This document shows positions 1 to 8,183 of a stretch of DNA of 34,568 nt, in pieces; the stretch's first letter is position 1; the number at the start of each line of letters is the position of its first letter. Under the pieces are notes generated by a model. That model saw only the letters and a program-made list of their open reading frames with translations. It was not told the origin of the DNA and did no database searches. A program made the translations under genes and the position numbers. This stretch comes from Firmicutes bacterium UBA5389. GTDB lineage: Bacteria; Bacillota; DTU025. Location of the stretch: positions 35,507 to 70,074 of the forward strand of contig DHON01000090.1 in NCBI GenBank assembly GCA_002409965.1, in the 5' to 3' direction.

Positions 1-3
1 CAA

Positions 4-56
4 TACCGTCCTCACGCGCGCCGCCATACACAATAGCGGGCGCTTTGAGGACGGTA
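4..56. repeat. Inverted repeat, possible 3' hairpin of the sipL-like transcript
   Basis: TACCGTCCTCA at 4-14 is exactly complementary to TGAGGACGGTA at 46-56, an 11-bp stem. The 31-nt interval between them is GC-rich and can pair further (GCGCGCC with GGGCGC). It lies just past the stop of the minus-strand SPOCS/LysM gene. There is no T-run on either side, so a classical Rho-independent terminator is not shown. It could be a 3' processing hairpin or part of a neighbouring gene cut by the window edge. Confidence 0.45.
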
Positions 57-76
57 CGCTGCGGCGCGCCGCCGGC

Positions 77-1699
77 CTACCGCCGGGCTGGGATGTAGAG
101 CTTCTGCCCCGGCTCAAGTGCGTCCGTCTGCGCAATTCCATTGGCCAGAGCGATCTTGTCGGGGGGCACCCCGTATCTGCGCGCGATCCGCGGCAGAGTA
201 TCGCCCGGCCCCACCACGTAGAAGGTCATCGAGAATGGGTCGAGCGACACAGGCGCGATCATCTCGGCCGCTGTTACCACCGACGCCCGGGCCTGACGGT
301 ATGCCGCAACGCCAATGCGGATCGACCCCTGCACATCGAGCTTGGCCGGACCGGCCCTCTCCACGAATACCGATTCGGCAATTGACGTGACTTCTATCCT
401 GTCTCCCTCGATCACGTCTGGAATCTCGGTGGAGTCTGAAAACTCCACAGGCGCCTCCAGCGCAAACGCGACTGGGAATGTGCCCGCATCGTCTTCCTCC
501 ACATCGCTGAGGAACACCCTGGCCCTGAGCAATCCCCTTACCGTTGCCTCCCCATCGGACGCTTCAGCCTCCGACAGACCCACCTGCCGAAAACTCCCCC
601 TGATCTCCTCCATTCCCGTGAGCGAGCGATGCTGCATCAGAGCCGAGACAGGCGCCGTGTCTTGCACATCGATGTCGACAGTACCTTCGCCCACCATCTC
701 CTCAACGACAATGGACTTGGTCTCGGTGTCCACTATCTCCTGGGTCTCCGAAGATATCTCCACGACCACCGGCACGCGTTCCCTGGCTGTCAGTTCGATG
801 CTCACATCCACAGCCGCTTCCACCCTGAAGGCGCCATCGGCAACGGGCGTCGCGGAGATCGCAGCAAGCTCAACCCGGGCCCTGGGCGTCATGGACTTTG
901 GGGCTTCGGGAATCTCAAAGGATTTGTGGAAGGGCACTCGCTCGAACCTGACAATGTTCACCGCCGCCACGGATCTGGCTGGAGCATAGGCGATCTCCAG
1001 CGCCAGTTCACCGTCGACCGACACCTTGCCGTCGAGTGTCTGGACGCTCACGGCCCGGGCTAGCCCTGCGGCGCCGCAAGACCTGGCATCCAAAGTGCCG
1101 GGCGGGTTGCCCTCGGGGATGTCGAGCGTCTCCCCGATCTCCACGCGCTCCGACCGCGACGCGACTAGCCGGTTCACTGTCACACTCTCAGTGTGGACTG
1201 TGATGCGCGACCCGCCGGTGGCCTGGGCTGCCACAGCAGCCTCCACCGTCGTTTCCCGCAAGGCGTGGGCCGAAACCGCCAGAGTGGCGGCGAACTGCAA
1301 CGTGCGCGCACCCGTGCTCTCCGCCTGGAAATGTGCGAGCGTCACCTCGGCGCCGGCGGCATCGTCGGGCGCGACTCCCGGGGCCGGAATGACAACCTCG
1401 AACCTGGGATCGTCGATGGAGACCCTCGTCACCGAATCGGGTTGACCATCGGGATGGCCCTGCGCTACGTACAAGACCTGCGACCTGACGTACCCGGATA
1501 CCTTGACCTGTCCCTCCCCGGGCTCCGCGGATGTGACGACTGGCATTCCCTGAGCCCAGAGGACGGCCTCGGCTGAAGCGTCCGACATGTCCGGATAATC
1601 CGCAGGCAGCGCGCAGGACCGCTGGGCGTTGACCTCAGCCATGCCCTGCCCGGACACCCTGACAAACGAGAGCCTCCTGCGCTCGAGCTCAATTCCCAC
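77..1699 (-). CDS. SipL-like SPOCS (DUF3794) and LysM protein
   Basis: A 540-residue protein with repeated beta-rich SPOCS/DUF3794-type segments (roughly residues 30-170, 200-330 and 360-480) and a C-terminal LysM of about 48 residues (VGPGDTLPRIARRYGVPP, ending KLYIPARR). This is the architecture of SipL, which in Clostridioides difficile binds SpoIVA and anchors the spore coat at the forespore; that role is inferred here. The start is a GTG at 1699 with GGAGG five bases upstream. A longer reading to 1834 would overlap the preceding gene by 74 bases and has no better ribosome site. There is no signal peptide, which fits assembly on the mother-cell side. The gene follows a LysM/GH18-like gene after 61 bases, so co-transcription is likely. 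Confidence 0.82.
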   Translation of the reverse strand: MGIELERRRLSFVRVSGQGMAEVNAQRSCALPADYPDMSDASAEAVLWAQGMPVVTSAEPGEGQVKVSGYVRSQVLYVAQGHPDGQPDSVTRVSIDDPRFEVVIPAPGVAPDDAAGAEVTLAHFQAESTGARTLQFAATLAVSAHALRETTVEAAVAAQATGGSRITVHTESVTVNRLVASRSERVEIGETLDIPEGNPPGTLDARSCGAAGLARAVSVQTLDGKVSVDGELALEIAYAPARSVAAVNIVRFERVPFHKSFEIPEAPKSMTPRARVELAAISATPVADGAFRVEAAVDVSIELTARERVPVVVEISSETQEIVDTETKSIVVEEMVGEGTVDIDVQDTAPVSALMQHRSLTGMEEIRGSFRQVGLSEAEASDGEATVRGLLRARVFLSDVEEDDAGTFPVAFALEAPVEFSDSTEIPDVIEGDRIEVTSIAESVFVERAGPAKLDVQGSIRIGVAAYRQARASVVTAAEMIAPVSLDPFSMTFYVVGPGDTLPRIARRYGVPPDKIALANGIAQTDALEPGQKLYIPARR

Positions 1700-1760
1700 T
1701 TGCTCCTCCCCCCTGGCGTTGGCGGGTCTACCCGCCCTCTGCCAGAATATATGCCGGAGG

Positions 1761-3026
1761 TCACATGATGATGAACCTTCGGCCGATTTCCGCGAGGACT
1801 TGCTCTTCCGCATCGTCCGCCCCTCGGAAGGCAACTCCCAAGATGTTCAGCCGGTTCACCACGTGAAGCTTCTGCCCCAGACTGGCCGCATCCTCACGCC
1901 ACAGCCGCCGGACCTCGCCCCGGGCACGGTAGGCTGCGTAGGGGCGTCCCAAGGAGTCGTCCCTGCCCTCTCTCATAACATGCCGGGCTCTCAGCTTGAT
2001 CAGGTCGTCGCGCGACACGGGCTCGGGCCCGGATTCGCCCATGTGATACGGCCTCAGCTCCACAACGGCCATAAGCTTCCACCTAGAGACGAACTTGCAT
2101 GCCCACCCAATCGAGTTGCGAAACAACTCAGGGTCGTATGCATCGCGCGCGTCAAGAAGCACGATATCCGCCGCCGCGCCCACATCTTCGAGATCATACC
2201 CTCCCAGAGCCCGACCGGCCTGGCTGGAAGACTGGCCCGAAGACCGATTGCGAACCGGCAGCGTCACCGCCAGACGCAGCCCCGCTTGGCGACACGCGCG
2301 CGATGCCGACTTCACCGTCCGAAGGTATGACCAGATCGTATCGTCATCGAGACCCGAATCAGCCATTTCCAGAACGATGCCTCGCAGACCAGCCCGGCTC
2401 GCCCAGCGAGCCGTCTCGGCAACCGGCCACGGCCGCCTCCAATCAGCAGGCACTGACACGATCCCAAAACACTCACGAGCGGCGCGGGCGCCCGCGCGGT
2501 CGTATGCGCGAGCGCCCGCAGCACGGTCCCAAGTAGCAGCTGCCTCGGATTCAACCACTCCAGTGAATGCCAATGCGCCCATCGGCCGAGCCACGAAGGT
2601 CCACCGAGATCCGCGGGCTTCGTCGCCGTCAAGCGCCGCGACAGCGCGCCGGTGCACCACCAACTGCTCCCCGGGGAATACATCTTCATACCTCTTTCGT
2701 CTGTTGCCTTCGATAATCGCATCCACTGTCGTGTCTATCTCACTAGCGAGGCCCCGCAGCGACTGCCCGGCGCGCGCCCTGACTGTGACCCTGAACGCAG
2801 GCAGGCGCAGGCTCACCAGCCTCCTGATCTCAAGGCCAGGCACACCATCGACCAAGAGCCCGTAGGCTGCCTGGCACTTACGCACCGCGTCCCGGGTGAG
2901 CGGGCCATAGACGCCATCGCGTGGGCCGGGGTCGAACCCCAGCCCTAGCAGCCCTGTCTGTAGGTCGAGGGTGCTCATGCCACCGAGATGTGGTTGCCGA
3001 ATATCCATGGCATGTGTCTCCCGCAT
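1761..3026 (-). CDS. PG-binding/LysM/GH18-like spore protein (YaaH/SleL type), probably non-catalytic
   Basis: 421 residues. An N-terminal peptidoglycan-binding-1-type domain (about 18-70, LDLQTGLLGLGFDPGPRDG) is followed by a LysM (about 78-125) and a GH18-like barrel (about 145-421). In spore lysins of the YaaH/SleL class the barrel cuts cortex fragments. Here the strand that should read DGxNxDxE reads LRGIVLEMA (residues 214-222), so the catalytic Glu is Ala and the leading Asp is Arg. The protein may bind rather than cut cortex. There is no signal peptide. Three starts are possible: 3026 (weak AGGCGG upstream), 3008, and 2978, where ATG overlaps the previous stop as ATGA. The PG-binding domain begins just after the last. 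Downstream is the SipL-like gene. Confidence 0.75.
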   Translation of the reverse strand: MRETHAMDIRQPHLGGMSTLDLQTGLLGLGFDPGPRDGVYGPLTRDAVRKCQAAYGLLVDGVPGLEIRRLVSLRLPAFRVTVRARAGQSLRGLASEIDTTVDAIIEGNRRKRYEDVFPGEQLVVHRRAVAALDGDEARGSRWTFVARPMGALAFTGVVESEAAATWDRAAGARAYDRAGARAARECFGIVSVPADWRRPWPVAETARWASRAGLRGIVLEMADSGLDDDTIWSYLRTVKSASRACRQAGLRLAVTLPVRNRSSGQSSSQAGRALGGYDLEDVGAAADIVLLDARDAYDPELFRNSIGWACKFVSRWKLMAVVELRPYHMGESGPEPVSRDDLIKLRARHVMREGRDDSLGRPYAAYRARGEVRRLWREDAASLGQKLHVVNRLNILGVAFRGADDAEEQVLAEIGRRFIIM

Positions 3027-3991
3027 ACTTTCCGCCTAACCTCGACACGATACGCGCCGCGCTGTTCGAGCTGGGTTTCCAGGCTGACGCCCCATCGCTC
3101 CTCAAGAAGTCGGCCATCGTGGATCACTCTGATCAGCCCGGGCTTAGGCGATGACACGGCAAGCGCGGCCCCCCGCGACAGCTTGGCCGTGCCGCCCATC
3201 TGCACGAGTTCGCCGCCGGATTCCACGTGGCAACGGAAGGATGATGCATCGGCCACTTTATTGGCCCCCACGAAGCATCGACCCTCGCGCAGCGCGCCAT
3301 ATACCAGCGCCGAGTCGTGCTTGAAGGCGCCGTTGAAAGGATCGGAGGTGAGGATGTACGTGGATACGGTGGCGAAGTCGTCTTCGTAGTCGCTCAGAAT
3401 CCCGTGGCCGTCCACGCCGCCAATGGCCACGACTCTCCTGCCCCGATCGGACACGTAGTAGTCCCAAGTCTCCAGAACGCCCTGCTCGGGACCGCACGGC
3501 GCCGTCCAGGGAAACATGACGCGAAGTGCCAACTCCAACAGATTCTTGGCTTTGCCGGTGATGTCATAGACGTGATTCCACACTTCTATCCCGCCAAACA
3601 GCCCGGCCTCCCAGTTAGTCCATGGGTACTCCATGTACTCCCCCTTGACGAACGCGCCTCCTGTAGGATGAGCGATTATGCCTATCCCGCCCTGCCTCTG
3701 CACGGCCTCGATGTTCTCCGCCGGGTCGCGCGATGGCTTGATCGTGGAGGCGATGTCGAAAGCCAGGTAGTGGTCGGCCTTGGTGTCGGGAGTGATCTCT
3801 TCCCCCACGAGCAGCAGAACGCCTCCGTGCCAGCCCTCATGTCCGTCTTCCCTAGCTTTCATGGTGTTGTGGTCGGTCAGTATGACGAAATCCGCCCGCA
3901 CCCTGCAGGCGGCGCTGACGATCCTTCCGATGGAACCCGTTCCGTCAGAGTAGGTGCTATGAACATGTATCACGCCACGATATTCGTGCAT
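2975..3991 (-). CDS. PHP-domain metal-dependent phosphoesterase
   Basis: 338 residues. The N-terminus carries the PHP signature: HVHSTYSDG (His9, His11, Asp16), then LTDHN (Asp40, His41), EEITPD, IAHPTGG and a C-terminal VDGHG. These are the metal ligands of the PHP superfamily, whose members hydrolyse phosphoesters (histidinol phosphate, nucleotides, polymerase proofreading). The substrate is not shown. The start ATG at 3991 has GGGGCGG about nine bases upstream; a GTG at 4024 lacks any site. It is the first gene of a likely three-gene unit with the GH18-like and SipL-like genes, and the stop shares bases with a possible start of the next gene. The last ~80 residues are beta-rich and could be a small accessory domain. 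Confidence 0.8.
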   Translation of the reverse strand: MHEYRGVIHVHSTYSDGTGSIGRIVSAACRVRADFVILTDHNTMKAREDGHEGWHGGVLLLVGEEITPDTKADHYLAFDIASTIKPSRDPAENIEAVQRQGGIGIIAHPTGGAFVKGEYMEYPWTNWEAGLFGGIEVWNHVYDITGKAKNLLELALRVMFPWTAPCGPEQGVLETWDYYVSDRGRRVVAIGGVDGHGILSDYEDDFATVSTYILTSDPFNGAFKHDSALVYGALREGRCFVGANKVADASSFRCHVESGGELVQMGGTAKLSRGAALAVSSPKPGLIRVIHDGRLLEERWGVSLETQLEQRGAYRVEVRRKVCGRHMPWIFGNHISVA

Positions 3992-4121
3992 GTCGCTAGT
4001 CCGCCCCTTTGCGGCAAGACTCACATGTGCCGCAGATTATCTATATTCTCGAGCGGCGTCTTGCGTGAAACAGTCGAAGGCGACCCGCCGATCCCTGTCG
4101 CGATCCGGCCGCAAAATGAAG

Positions 4122-4157
4122 AAACCCCCGTGCCGCGTTGCGCGGAAGGGGGGGTTC
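4122..4157 (-). terminator. Rho-independent terminator after veg
   Basis: On the minus strand AACCCCCC, then CCGCG-CAA-CGCGG, then GGGGGTTT fold into a long GC-rich hairpin followed by TTCTTCATTTT. It lies about 30 bases past the veg stop and ends that transcript before the PHP gene cluster. Confidence 0.85.
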
Positions 4158-4187
4158 TCACCATTTATGCCGGGCCTGTGCCGGGAG

Positions 4188-4466
4188 TCAAGAGCCCATG
4201 GCGCCTATTCTGGTGTACAAACCGCTATCATGCACGCTCACCTCGACGGTTGAGGTGAGAACATCCGCGTAGCTGTAGGAAACCCTTTTGACGCTCCGTG
4301 GGTTCTCATCTATGCGTACGACGAATACCTTGGGATAGGTCTGTTCCAGAACACCCTGTGCCTCCAGGACCTTCTTGCGGCCTTGATTGGCCTTGAGCTT
4401 AACGGTCCTGCCTACGAACAGGTCAAGATCCTCTTTGATCTTGGTGAGGACGTTCTCGACCGCCAA
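4188..4466 (-). CDS. veg: Veg protein
   Basis: 92 residues resembling B. subtilis Veg (86 residues). The hallmark stretches are VGRTVKLKANQGRKK, the TYPKVFVVRID segment and RVSYSYADVLTSTVEV. Veg is a small, highly expressed SH3-like-fold protein; in B. subtilis it stimulates biofilm genes by acting against SinR, and its wider role is unclear. The TTG start at 4466 is chosen because GGAAGG lies eight bases upstream and the length then matches the family. GTG codons at 4475 and 4511 would give longer forms (95 and 107 residues). It sits next to yabG as in B. subtilis, has its own near-consensus promoter and a strong terminator, so it is monocistronic. Confidence 0.93.
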   Translation of the reverse strand: MAVENVLTKIKEDLDLFVGRTVKLKANQGRKKVLEAQGVLEQTYPKVFVVRIDENPRSVKRVSYSYADVLTSTVEVSVHDSGLYTRIGAMGS

Positions 4467-4541
4467 CGACTTCACCTTCCTTCCCAACCTCGTCTTTTTC
4501 AATCCTATCACGAAGTGGGATGGAAGTCAAGTGAAACAGGC

Positions 4542-4571
4542 ATTATACCAAAGCTCGGCGATGGCTGTCAA
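4542..4571 (-). promoter_or_regulatory. Near-consensus sigma-A promoter of veg
   Basis: TTGACA (4566-4571) and TATAAT (4542-4547), both perfect hexamers, are separated by 18 bases on the minus strand. The expected transcription start is near 4535, giving a leader of about 70 bases to the chosen TTG start. Strong constitutive expression is known for veg in B. subtilis. Confidence 0.9.
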
Positions 4572-4605
4572 GCACCTGGGCGGGTTTTTTCTTCGCGGTC
4601 GATTC

Positions 4606-5523
4606 CTAGCTGACGCCCGTCCCAAACAGGCCCATGTCTGTCCGGGGCATGCTCGCACGCATCTTGCCCCTGGTCTGAATCCCGCCCAATCCCGGTCGCT
4701 TGGTAATGGTGTTCTCTATGGCGTCTTCTATGCGCACCATATCCTCAATCGGAGTGTTGACCACTCGCTCTGCAAGAAGGACAGGATCTAGGCAGTGGAT
4801 CAGCACCCGACCCGGCGAACTCGCGAAGTTGGCGCCTGCCTCCATGATGGCCTCGTAGAAAGATTGACACGCCCCCGCCACTATGACCAGACCGTCCCTG
4901 TCCATCTCGTATTGCCGGGCACGGCGCACTGCTTCCACATAGGATGCGGAATTCCAGTAACTGCCGATAGACGACCGGTCCGAGTTTTTCTTCTTCAGGG
5001 CATCGTGGCCCGTGAGCACAAGCACATCGGGCGAAAACTCCTTCAGCATCTCCGTCAGTCGCCCTGGTTGCTCCTCAGGCGGCACGTGCTTGCCCACTAC
5101 CGGCACACCCAGTTCCTTATAGTATTTCATGCAGTCTCGCAAATACTCCGCATCGCCGTCGATGTGAAGCACCCTGCCCGGCAGGTCAAAAAGGTCTTCA
5201 GCCGCGCTCCTGTCCCTGGCGCGATGTCGATCCCTCTTCTGCCTCGTTTGCGCTTCGGTGGCGCGGCGCACTCGAACACTGCGGAGGTGCTCCGCCGATT
5301 CGCGCACCGTCTTCCGCTTGAAGTCAATGACAACGCGATCGTCAGCGATGACCAGATCCGATAGCGGAGCGTCCGCCAGCAACCTAACGCTTATGCCCTT
5401 CAGGGTCGCCCTGCCGTTGCCCACCGCGTACGACTCCACGCAGATGACCTGAAACAGGATGTCCTGCCCGTACGACTTCCGCACAACTATGTCGCCTTCG
5501 CGTATTCGGTCTCTGGACGCCAA
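4606..5523 (-). CDS. yabG: Sporulation-specific cysteine protease YabG
   Basis: 305 residues against 290 in B. subtilis. It opens with REGDIVVRKSYGQDILFQV, carries the conserved VLHIDGD, VLVLTGHDA and GACQSFYEA segments and ends with the ASSPGRVLIHCLDP, TKRPGLGGIQTRG block. YabG trims spore coat proteins late in sporulation; the His of TGHDA and Cys of GACQS are its probable active-site residues. The TTG start at 5523 is preceded by a GGGGGGAAGG run and matches the family N-terminus. A longer reading from 5679 adds 52 residues with no family counterpart. A Lys/Arg-rich charged region near residues 80-105 is a linker. Its neighbours veg and rsmA are as in B. subtilis. Confidence 0.93.
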   Translation of the reverse strand: MASRDRIREGDIVVRKSYGQDILFQVICVESYAVGNGRATLKGISVRLLADAPLSDLVIADDRVVIDFKRKTVRESAEHLRSVRVRRATEAQTRQKRDRHRARDRSAAEDLFDLPGRVLHIDGDAEYLRDCMKYYKELGVPVVGKHVPPEEQPGRLTEMLKEFSPDVLVLTGHDALKKKNSDRSSIGSYWNSASYVEAVRRARQYEMDRDGLVIVAGACQSFYEAIMEAGANFASSPGRVLIHCLDPVLLAERVVNTPIEDMVRIEDAIENTITKRPGLGGIQTRGKMRASMPRTDMGLFGTGVS

Positions 5524-5728
5524 AAGCCTTCCCCCCTCTCCGGGAACAGGCCGCTCGGCCAGCCCATCACAGCATGCCGTTCTGCCGGCCATGTCGAGTT
5601 CCCGATTCAGGATATGAGCGTCGCGCTTGGCGAGACCCGTGCAAGCCGCACGAAGCAGGGCACTTATGTCGGATGTCATGCAGATAGCTCGGAAGCGGGT
5701 TGAAGCGACCGTGATCGGTCAGGTCGGC

Positions 5729-6202
5729 CTATCTCGTGTGCTTGTCGGCCACCTTGGACGCGCCGAAGGAATCCGGCTTTATCCGGGCGGCAAACCCGGT
5801 GCCGGTGATCATGCCCACGATGTCACGGATGAGTTCCTTGGTTTTCCCGTTTTCCCCAACGTCCAGATGGATCTCGATGTTCATGTCGGAGTAACCGTTC
5901 TCCGACAGCTTGTGGGCAACCTGGCTGGCCAATTCCAGGCTCTTGGACGCCTCGTAGAAGATGCGTTGCCTAAGGCCCCGGCTTGTGACCTCGTGCTCGC
6001 GGGCGTAGTAGTATCGAGCGCCTCGGCCAACGCGGTGGATGATGATGGCGCTGACAAAACAGGTATCGTCGCCCACCTGAGAGTCGGTGCCGATTATCAG
6101 CTTGTATTCGGCATTTGGCACATCGTGCACGTAAGCCATTATGTCGCCGAATGCCTCATCAAGAGTAAGGCGGCCCTTTGAGGGACTAATGAAGTATCTC
6201 AA
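5729..6202 (-). CDS. YkuK-family (DUF458) ribonuclease H-like protein
   Basis: 157 residues matching the YkuK family: RLTLDEAF near the N-terminus, LIIGTDSQVGDDTCFVSA (the RNase H-like first strand with its Asp), a central EHEVTSRGLRQRIFYEASKS helix, the IHLDVGENGKTKELI segment with a second acidic strand, and the GFAARIKPDSFGASKVAD tail. The family has an RNase H fold; B. subtilis ykuK is unlinked to this locus and its biochemical role is unsettled. The start is TTG at 6202, overlapping the rsmA stop as TTGA, so translation is coupled to rsmA. No ATG lies close to the conserved N-terminus. Here it occupies the place between rsmA and yabG. Confidence 0.85.
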   Translation of the reverse strand: MRYFISPSKGRLTLDEAFGDIMAYVHDVPNAEYKLIIGTDSQVGDDTCFVSAIIIHRVGRGARYYYAREHEVTSRGLRQRIFYEASKSLELASQVAHKLSENGYSDMNIEIHLDVGENGKTKELIRDIVGMITGTGFAARIKPDSFGASKVADKHTR

Positions 6203-7038
6203 TCTCCATCACCATCCTCTTCGATAATCTGGTGCAGGGCGGCTCTTGCCAGCCGGGCGAATTCCGCGAGGCCAAGCTGCTCAGCCCGGAGGCGCCCATC
6301 GATGCCGGCGCGCTCCAGCACCCGAGCCACCAGTCCCCGGTCGCCGCGAAATAGCGCCGATGAGACGAATGAGTTGCGGATATTCTTGCGGCGTTCGGCG
6401 AACCCGGCTCGCACCACCCCAAATAGCAAGCTCGGATCCACATCGCCCGCGCACGCCGATTGGGTCACAGTCATCCTGACAACCGCCGATTGCACCAACG
6501 GCGGCGGCGCAAACGACTCTGGCCCCACCGTGAACAGGATCTCAGGCTGGGTGTAGTACTGCGCCAGCAGCGAAAGCTCGCCATATCCAGGGCAACCAGG
6601 GGCGGCCACGAGCTTCTGGGCCACTTCGAGCTGGACCATGAGCGTAAACGCCGCGAAAAGCGATGACGCAGACAGGAGTTTGCGCAGCACCGGTGTGGTT
6701 ATGCAGTAGGGAAGGTTCGCCACGACCATGCAGCGAAGCGGCCCGGGCCCGCCCGATGCATGCCTCAAAGCGATCTGCCTGATGTCACATGACAGAATAT
6801 CCGCGTGGATTATGTGGACATGTGAGAAATCGGCCAATTCACGCTCAAGGCACGCCACAAGCTCCGAGTCAACCTCAACTGCAACCACCGCGCCAGCGCG
6901 CTTCGCGAGCACTCGCGTCAGCGCGCCTCTGCCCGGACCTATCTCGATAACGAGATCGCCGGCGCCCACACCTGACGCCTCGACTATCGCATCGCGTACA
7001 CTGGTATCCACAAGGAAGTTCTGGCCAAGAGGTCTCAT
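6199..7038 (-). CDS. rsmA: 16S rRNA (adenine1518/1519-N6) dimethyltransferase
   Basis: 279 residues. SAM-binding motif I is VIEIGPGRGALTRVLAKR, the acidic loop is VAVEVDSELV, and the catalytic motif IV is NLPYCITTPVL. These identify RsmA/KsgA, which dimethylates two adjacent adenines in helix 45 of 16S rRNA during 30S maturation. The protein begins at MRPLGQNFL, lacking about 20 basic residues that precede LGQNFL in B. subtilis; an in-frame stop lies just upstream, so this shorter form is real. The ribosome site is weak. rnmV, which sits between yabE and rsmA in B. subtilis, is absent. The gene is followed by the coupled YkuK-like gene. Confidence 0.96.
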   Translation of the reverse strand: MRPLGQNFLVDTSVRDAIVEASGVGAGDLVIEIGPGRGALTRVLAKRAGAVVAVEVDSELVACLERELADFSHVHIIHADILSCDIRQIALRHASGGPGPLRCMVVANLPYCITTPVLRKLLSASSLFAAFTLMVQLEVAQKLVAAPGCPGYGELSLLAQYYTQPEILFTVGPESFAPPPLVQSAVVRMTVTQSACAGDVDPSLLFGVVRAGFAERRKNIRNSFVSSALFRGDRGLVARVLERAGIDGRLRAEQLGLAEFARLARAALHQIIEEDGDGD

Positions 7039-7116
7039 GGGTCTATTCTATCACAAAGCGGGCTGGAAGGAAATATCAAAGCCGGCCCACTCGGCCGGCA
7101 TCAGACTCTGTGCTGC

Positions 7117-7926
7117 TCATCGCTCCTCCAGGACATAGACTTTCACTCGCCTGCGTCCATACTTGAGAGCCTCTTCGACAGTGTTGAAGAACAAGTCTAT
7201 CCTGTTTCCCTTTATGGCTCCCCCGACATCGGCCGCCAGCGCGGGCCCATATCCCTCCACGTAAAGCTTGGTGCGGAGCGGTATTACCTTGGGATCCACC
7301 GCGACAATGCCGGGAACGGCCCGGATTCCGATAGCCGTGTACCCATCGGCATGCTTGCCGCATGAGCGCTCCGATGGCTCGTAAGCAGTGGCAATCATGG
7401 TATACGATTTCCTATAGGTATAGCTGCCTCGGCTCGTCAGCAGGACTCTCAGCGGTTCGCGCGTTCCCACAGCTATCACTTTTGGCTCAGGCCTGACTGC
7501 GACCCATTCTCTGAGAAGCGCCTCGCCCAAGACCCCCGACTCCCCGCGTCGAACCAGCATCATCTGCTCCAAGACCCCATCGGATCCTTCGCGCACCAAC
7601 CGGCTCATGCCGCGGTCGAGCCGGGGATCGGAAATGCGCTCAGTCTTTCGCGGTATTGGCAGCTTACGCTTGACTATGTCCTCAGTCACCCAGCCGGTCA
7701 GCCCTGCGGAACGACCGATCTCGGCGGACGCGATGTCCACGCCCACTTCACTCAATGCATTCTCGATGTATCCCTTTCTGGGAGCAAAAAGAACCGCCCG
7801 ACTCGGTCCGCCTGCAGTTGTCGAATGAGTGTGGGCCATGAAACCAGCAGCCAGCGCCAGAAGCATTATCGCCGCTGCTGCCAGGGCCCGACTCACCGTC
7901 CTGCGCTCTAGCCTCGCGGGTAGCAC
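7117..7926 (-). CDS. yabE: YabE-like secreted G5 and 3D-domain cell-wall protein
   Basis: 269 residues. An N-terminal membrane segment (about residues 8-27, RALAAAAIMLLALAAGFMAH) is a signal anchor or signal peptide. A G5 domain (about 120-160, MLVRRGESGVLGEALL) and a C-terminal 3D domain follow. The 3D domain has ATAYEPSERSCG, GIVAVDPKVIPL, ALAADVGGAIKGNRIDLFF, which carry the three conserved Asp. Relatives (YabE, YocH, Rpf-like) remodel peptidoglycan as lytic transglycosylase-type enzymes. The DUF348 repeats of B. subtilis YabE are largely missing. The GTG start at 7926 has GGAGG seven bases upstream; a longer reading to 8325 would run through its own promoter. Location before rsmA matches yabE. 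Confidence 0.87.
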   Translation of the reverse strand: MLPARLERRTVSRALAAAAIMLLALAAGFMAHTHSTTAGGPSRAVLFAPRKGYIENALSEVGVDIASAEIGRSAGLTGWVTEDIVKRKLPIPRKTERISDPRLDRGMSRLVREGSDGVLEQMMLVRRGESGVLGEALLREWVAVRPEPKVIAVGTREPLRVLLTSRGSYTYRKSYTMIATAYEPSERSCGKHADGYTAIGIRAVPGIVAVDPKVIPLRTKLYVEGYGPALAADVGGAIKGNRIDLFFNTVEEALKYGRRRVKVYVLEER

Positions 7927-8014
7927 ATTAAATCCTCCGTTCCAGTTGCGTATCTGATGCCCGCCGCAGCATCGGCGGGAGACGAGTTTCTGGTTCCAGG
8001 ATTCGTTATTTCCC

Positions 8015-8043
8015 ATACTACACATCCGGGGGCAGGTTGTCAA
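8015..8043 (-). promoter_or_regulatory. Sigma-A-type promoter of the yabE-like gene
   Basis: TTGACA (8038-8043), a 17-base spacer and TAGTAT (8015-8020) on the minus strand. The predicted leader of about 80 bases holds a small hairpin (CCCGCC ... GGCGGG near 7968-7985). I see no match to the long c-di-AMP riboswitch often found before cell-wall hydrolases. Confidence 0.7.
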
Positions 8044-8097
8044 ACCAGCCCTGACCTGCCAGCTCAAGCGTGTCGTCCCAGTCGCGCACACGTCAAA

Positions 8098-8124
8098 GCG
8101 GGGACGACCCGAGGTCGTCCCCGC
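8098..8124 (-). terminator. 12-bp perfect hairpin, likely terminator of the ABC importer unit
   Basis: GCGGGGACGACC (8098-8109) pairs perfectly with GGTCGTCCCCGC (8113-8124) around a 3-base loop. On the minus strand it is followed by only TTTG, so the T-run is short. It lies past the small Pro/Glu-rich gene and just upstream of the yabE promoter, which suits a boundary between transcripts. Confidence 0.7.
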
Positions 8125-8183
8125 CATCGCACGCGTCCGCAACACGTTCGCCAATTCGACCGATGCGCCTCTGTACAGCCTTG

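Noticed and set aside
3317..4258. A 313-codon plus-strand open frame opposite the PHP gene and the veg terminator
   Set aside because: It covers the PHP motifs in antisense and runs through a strong terminator and into veg; no ribosome site or domain.
7927..8010. c-di-AMP (ydaO-type) riboswitch in the yabE leader
   Set aside because: The leader is about 80 bases, shorter than the riboswitch, and its conserved purine-rich elements are not present; only one small hairpin is seen.
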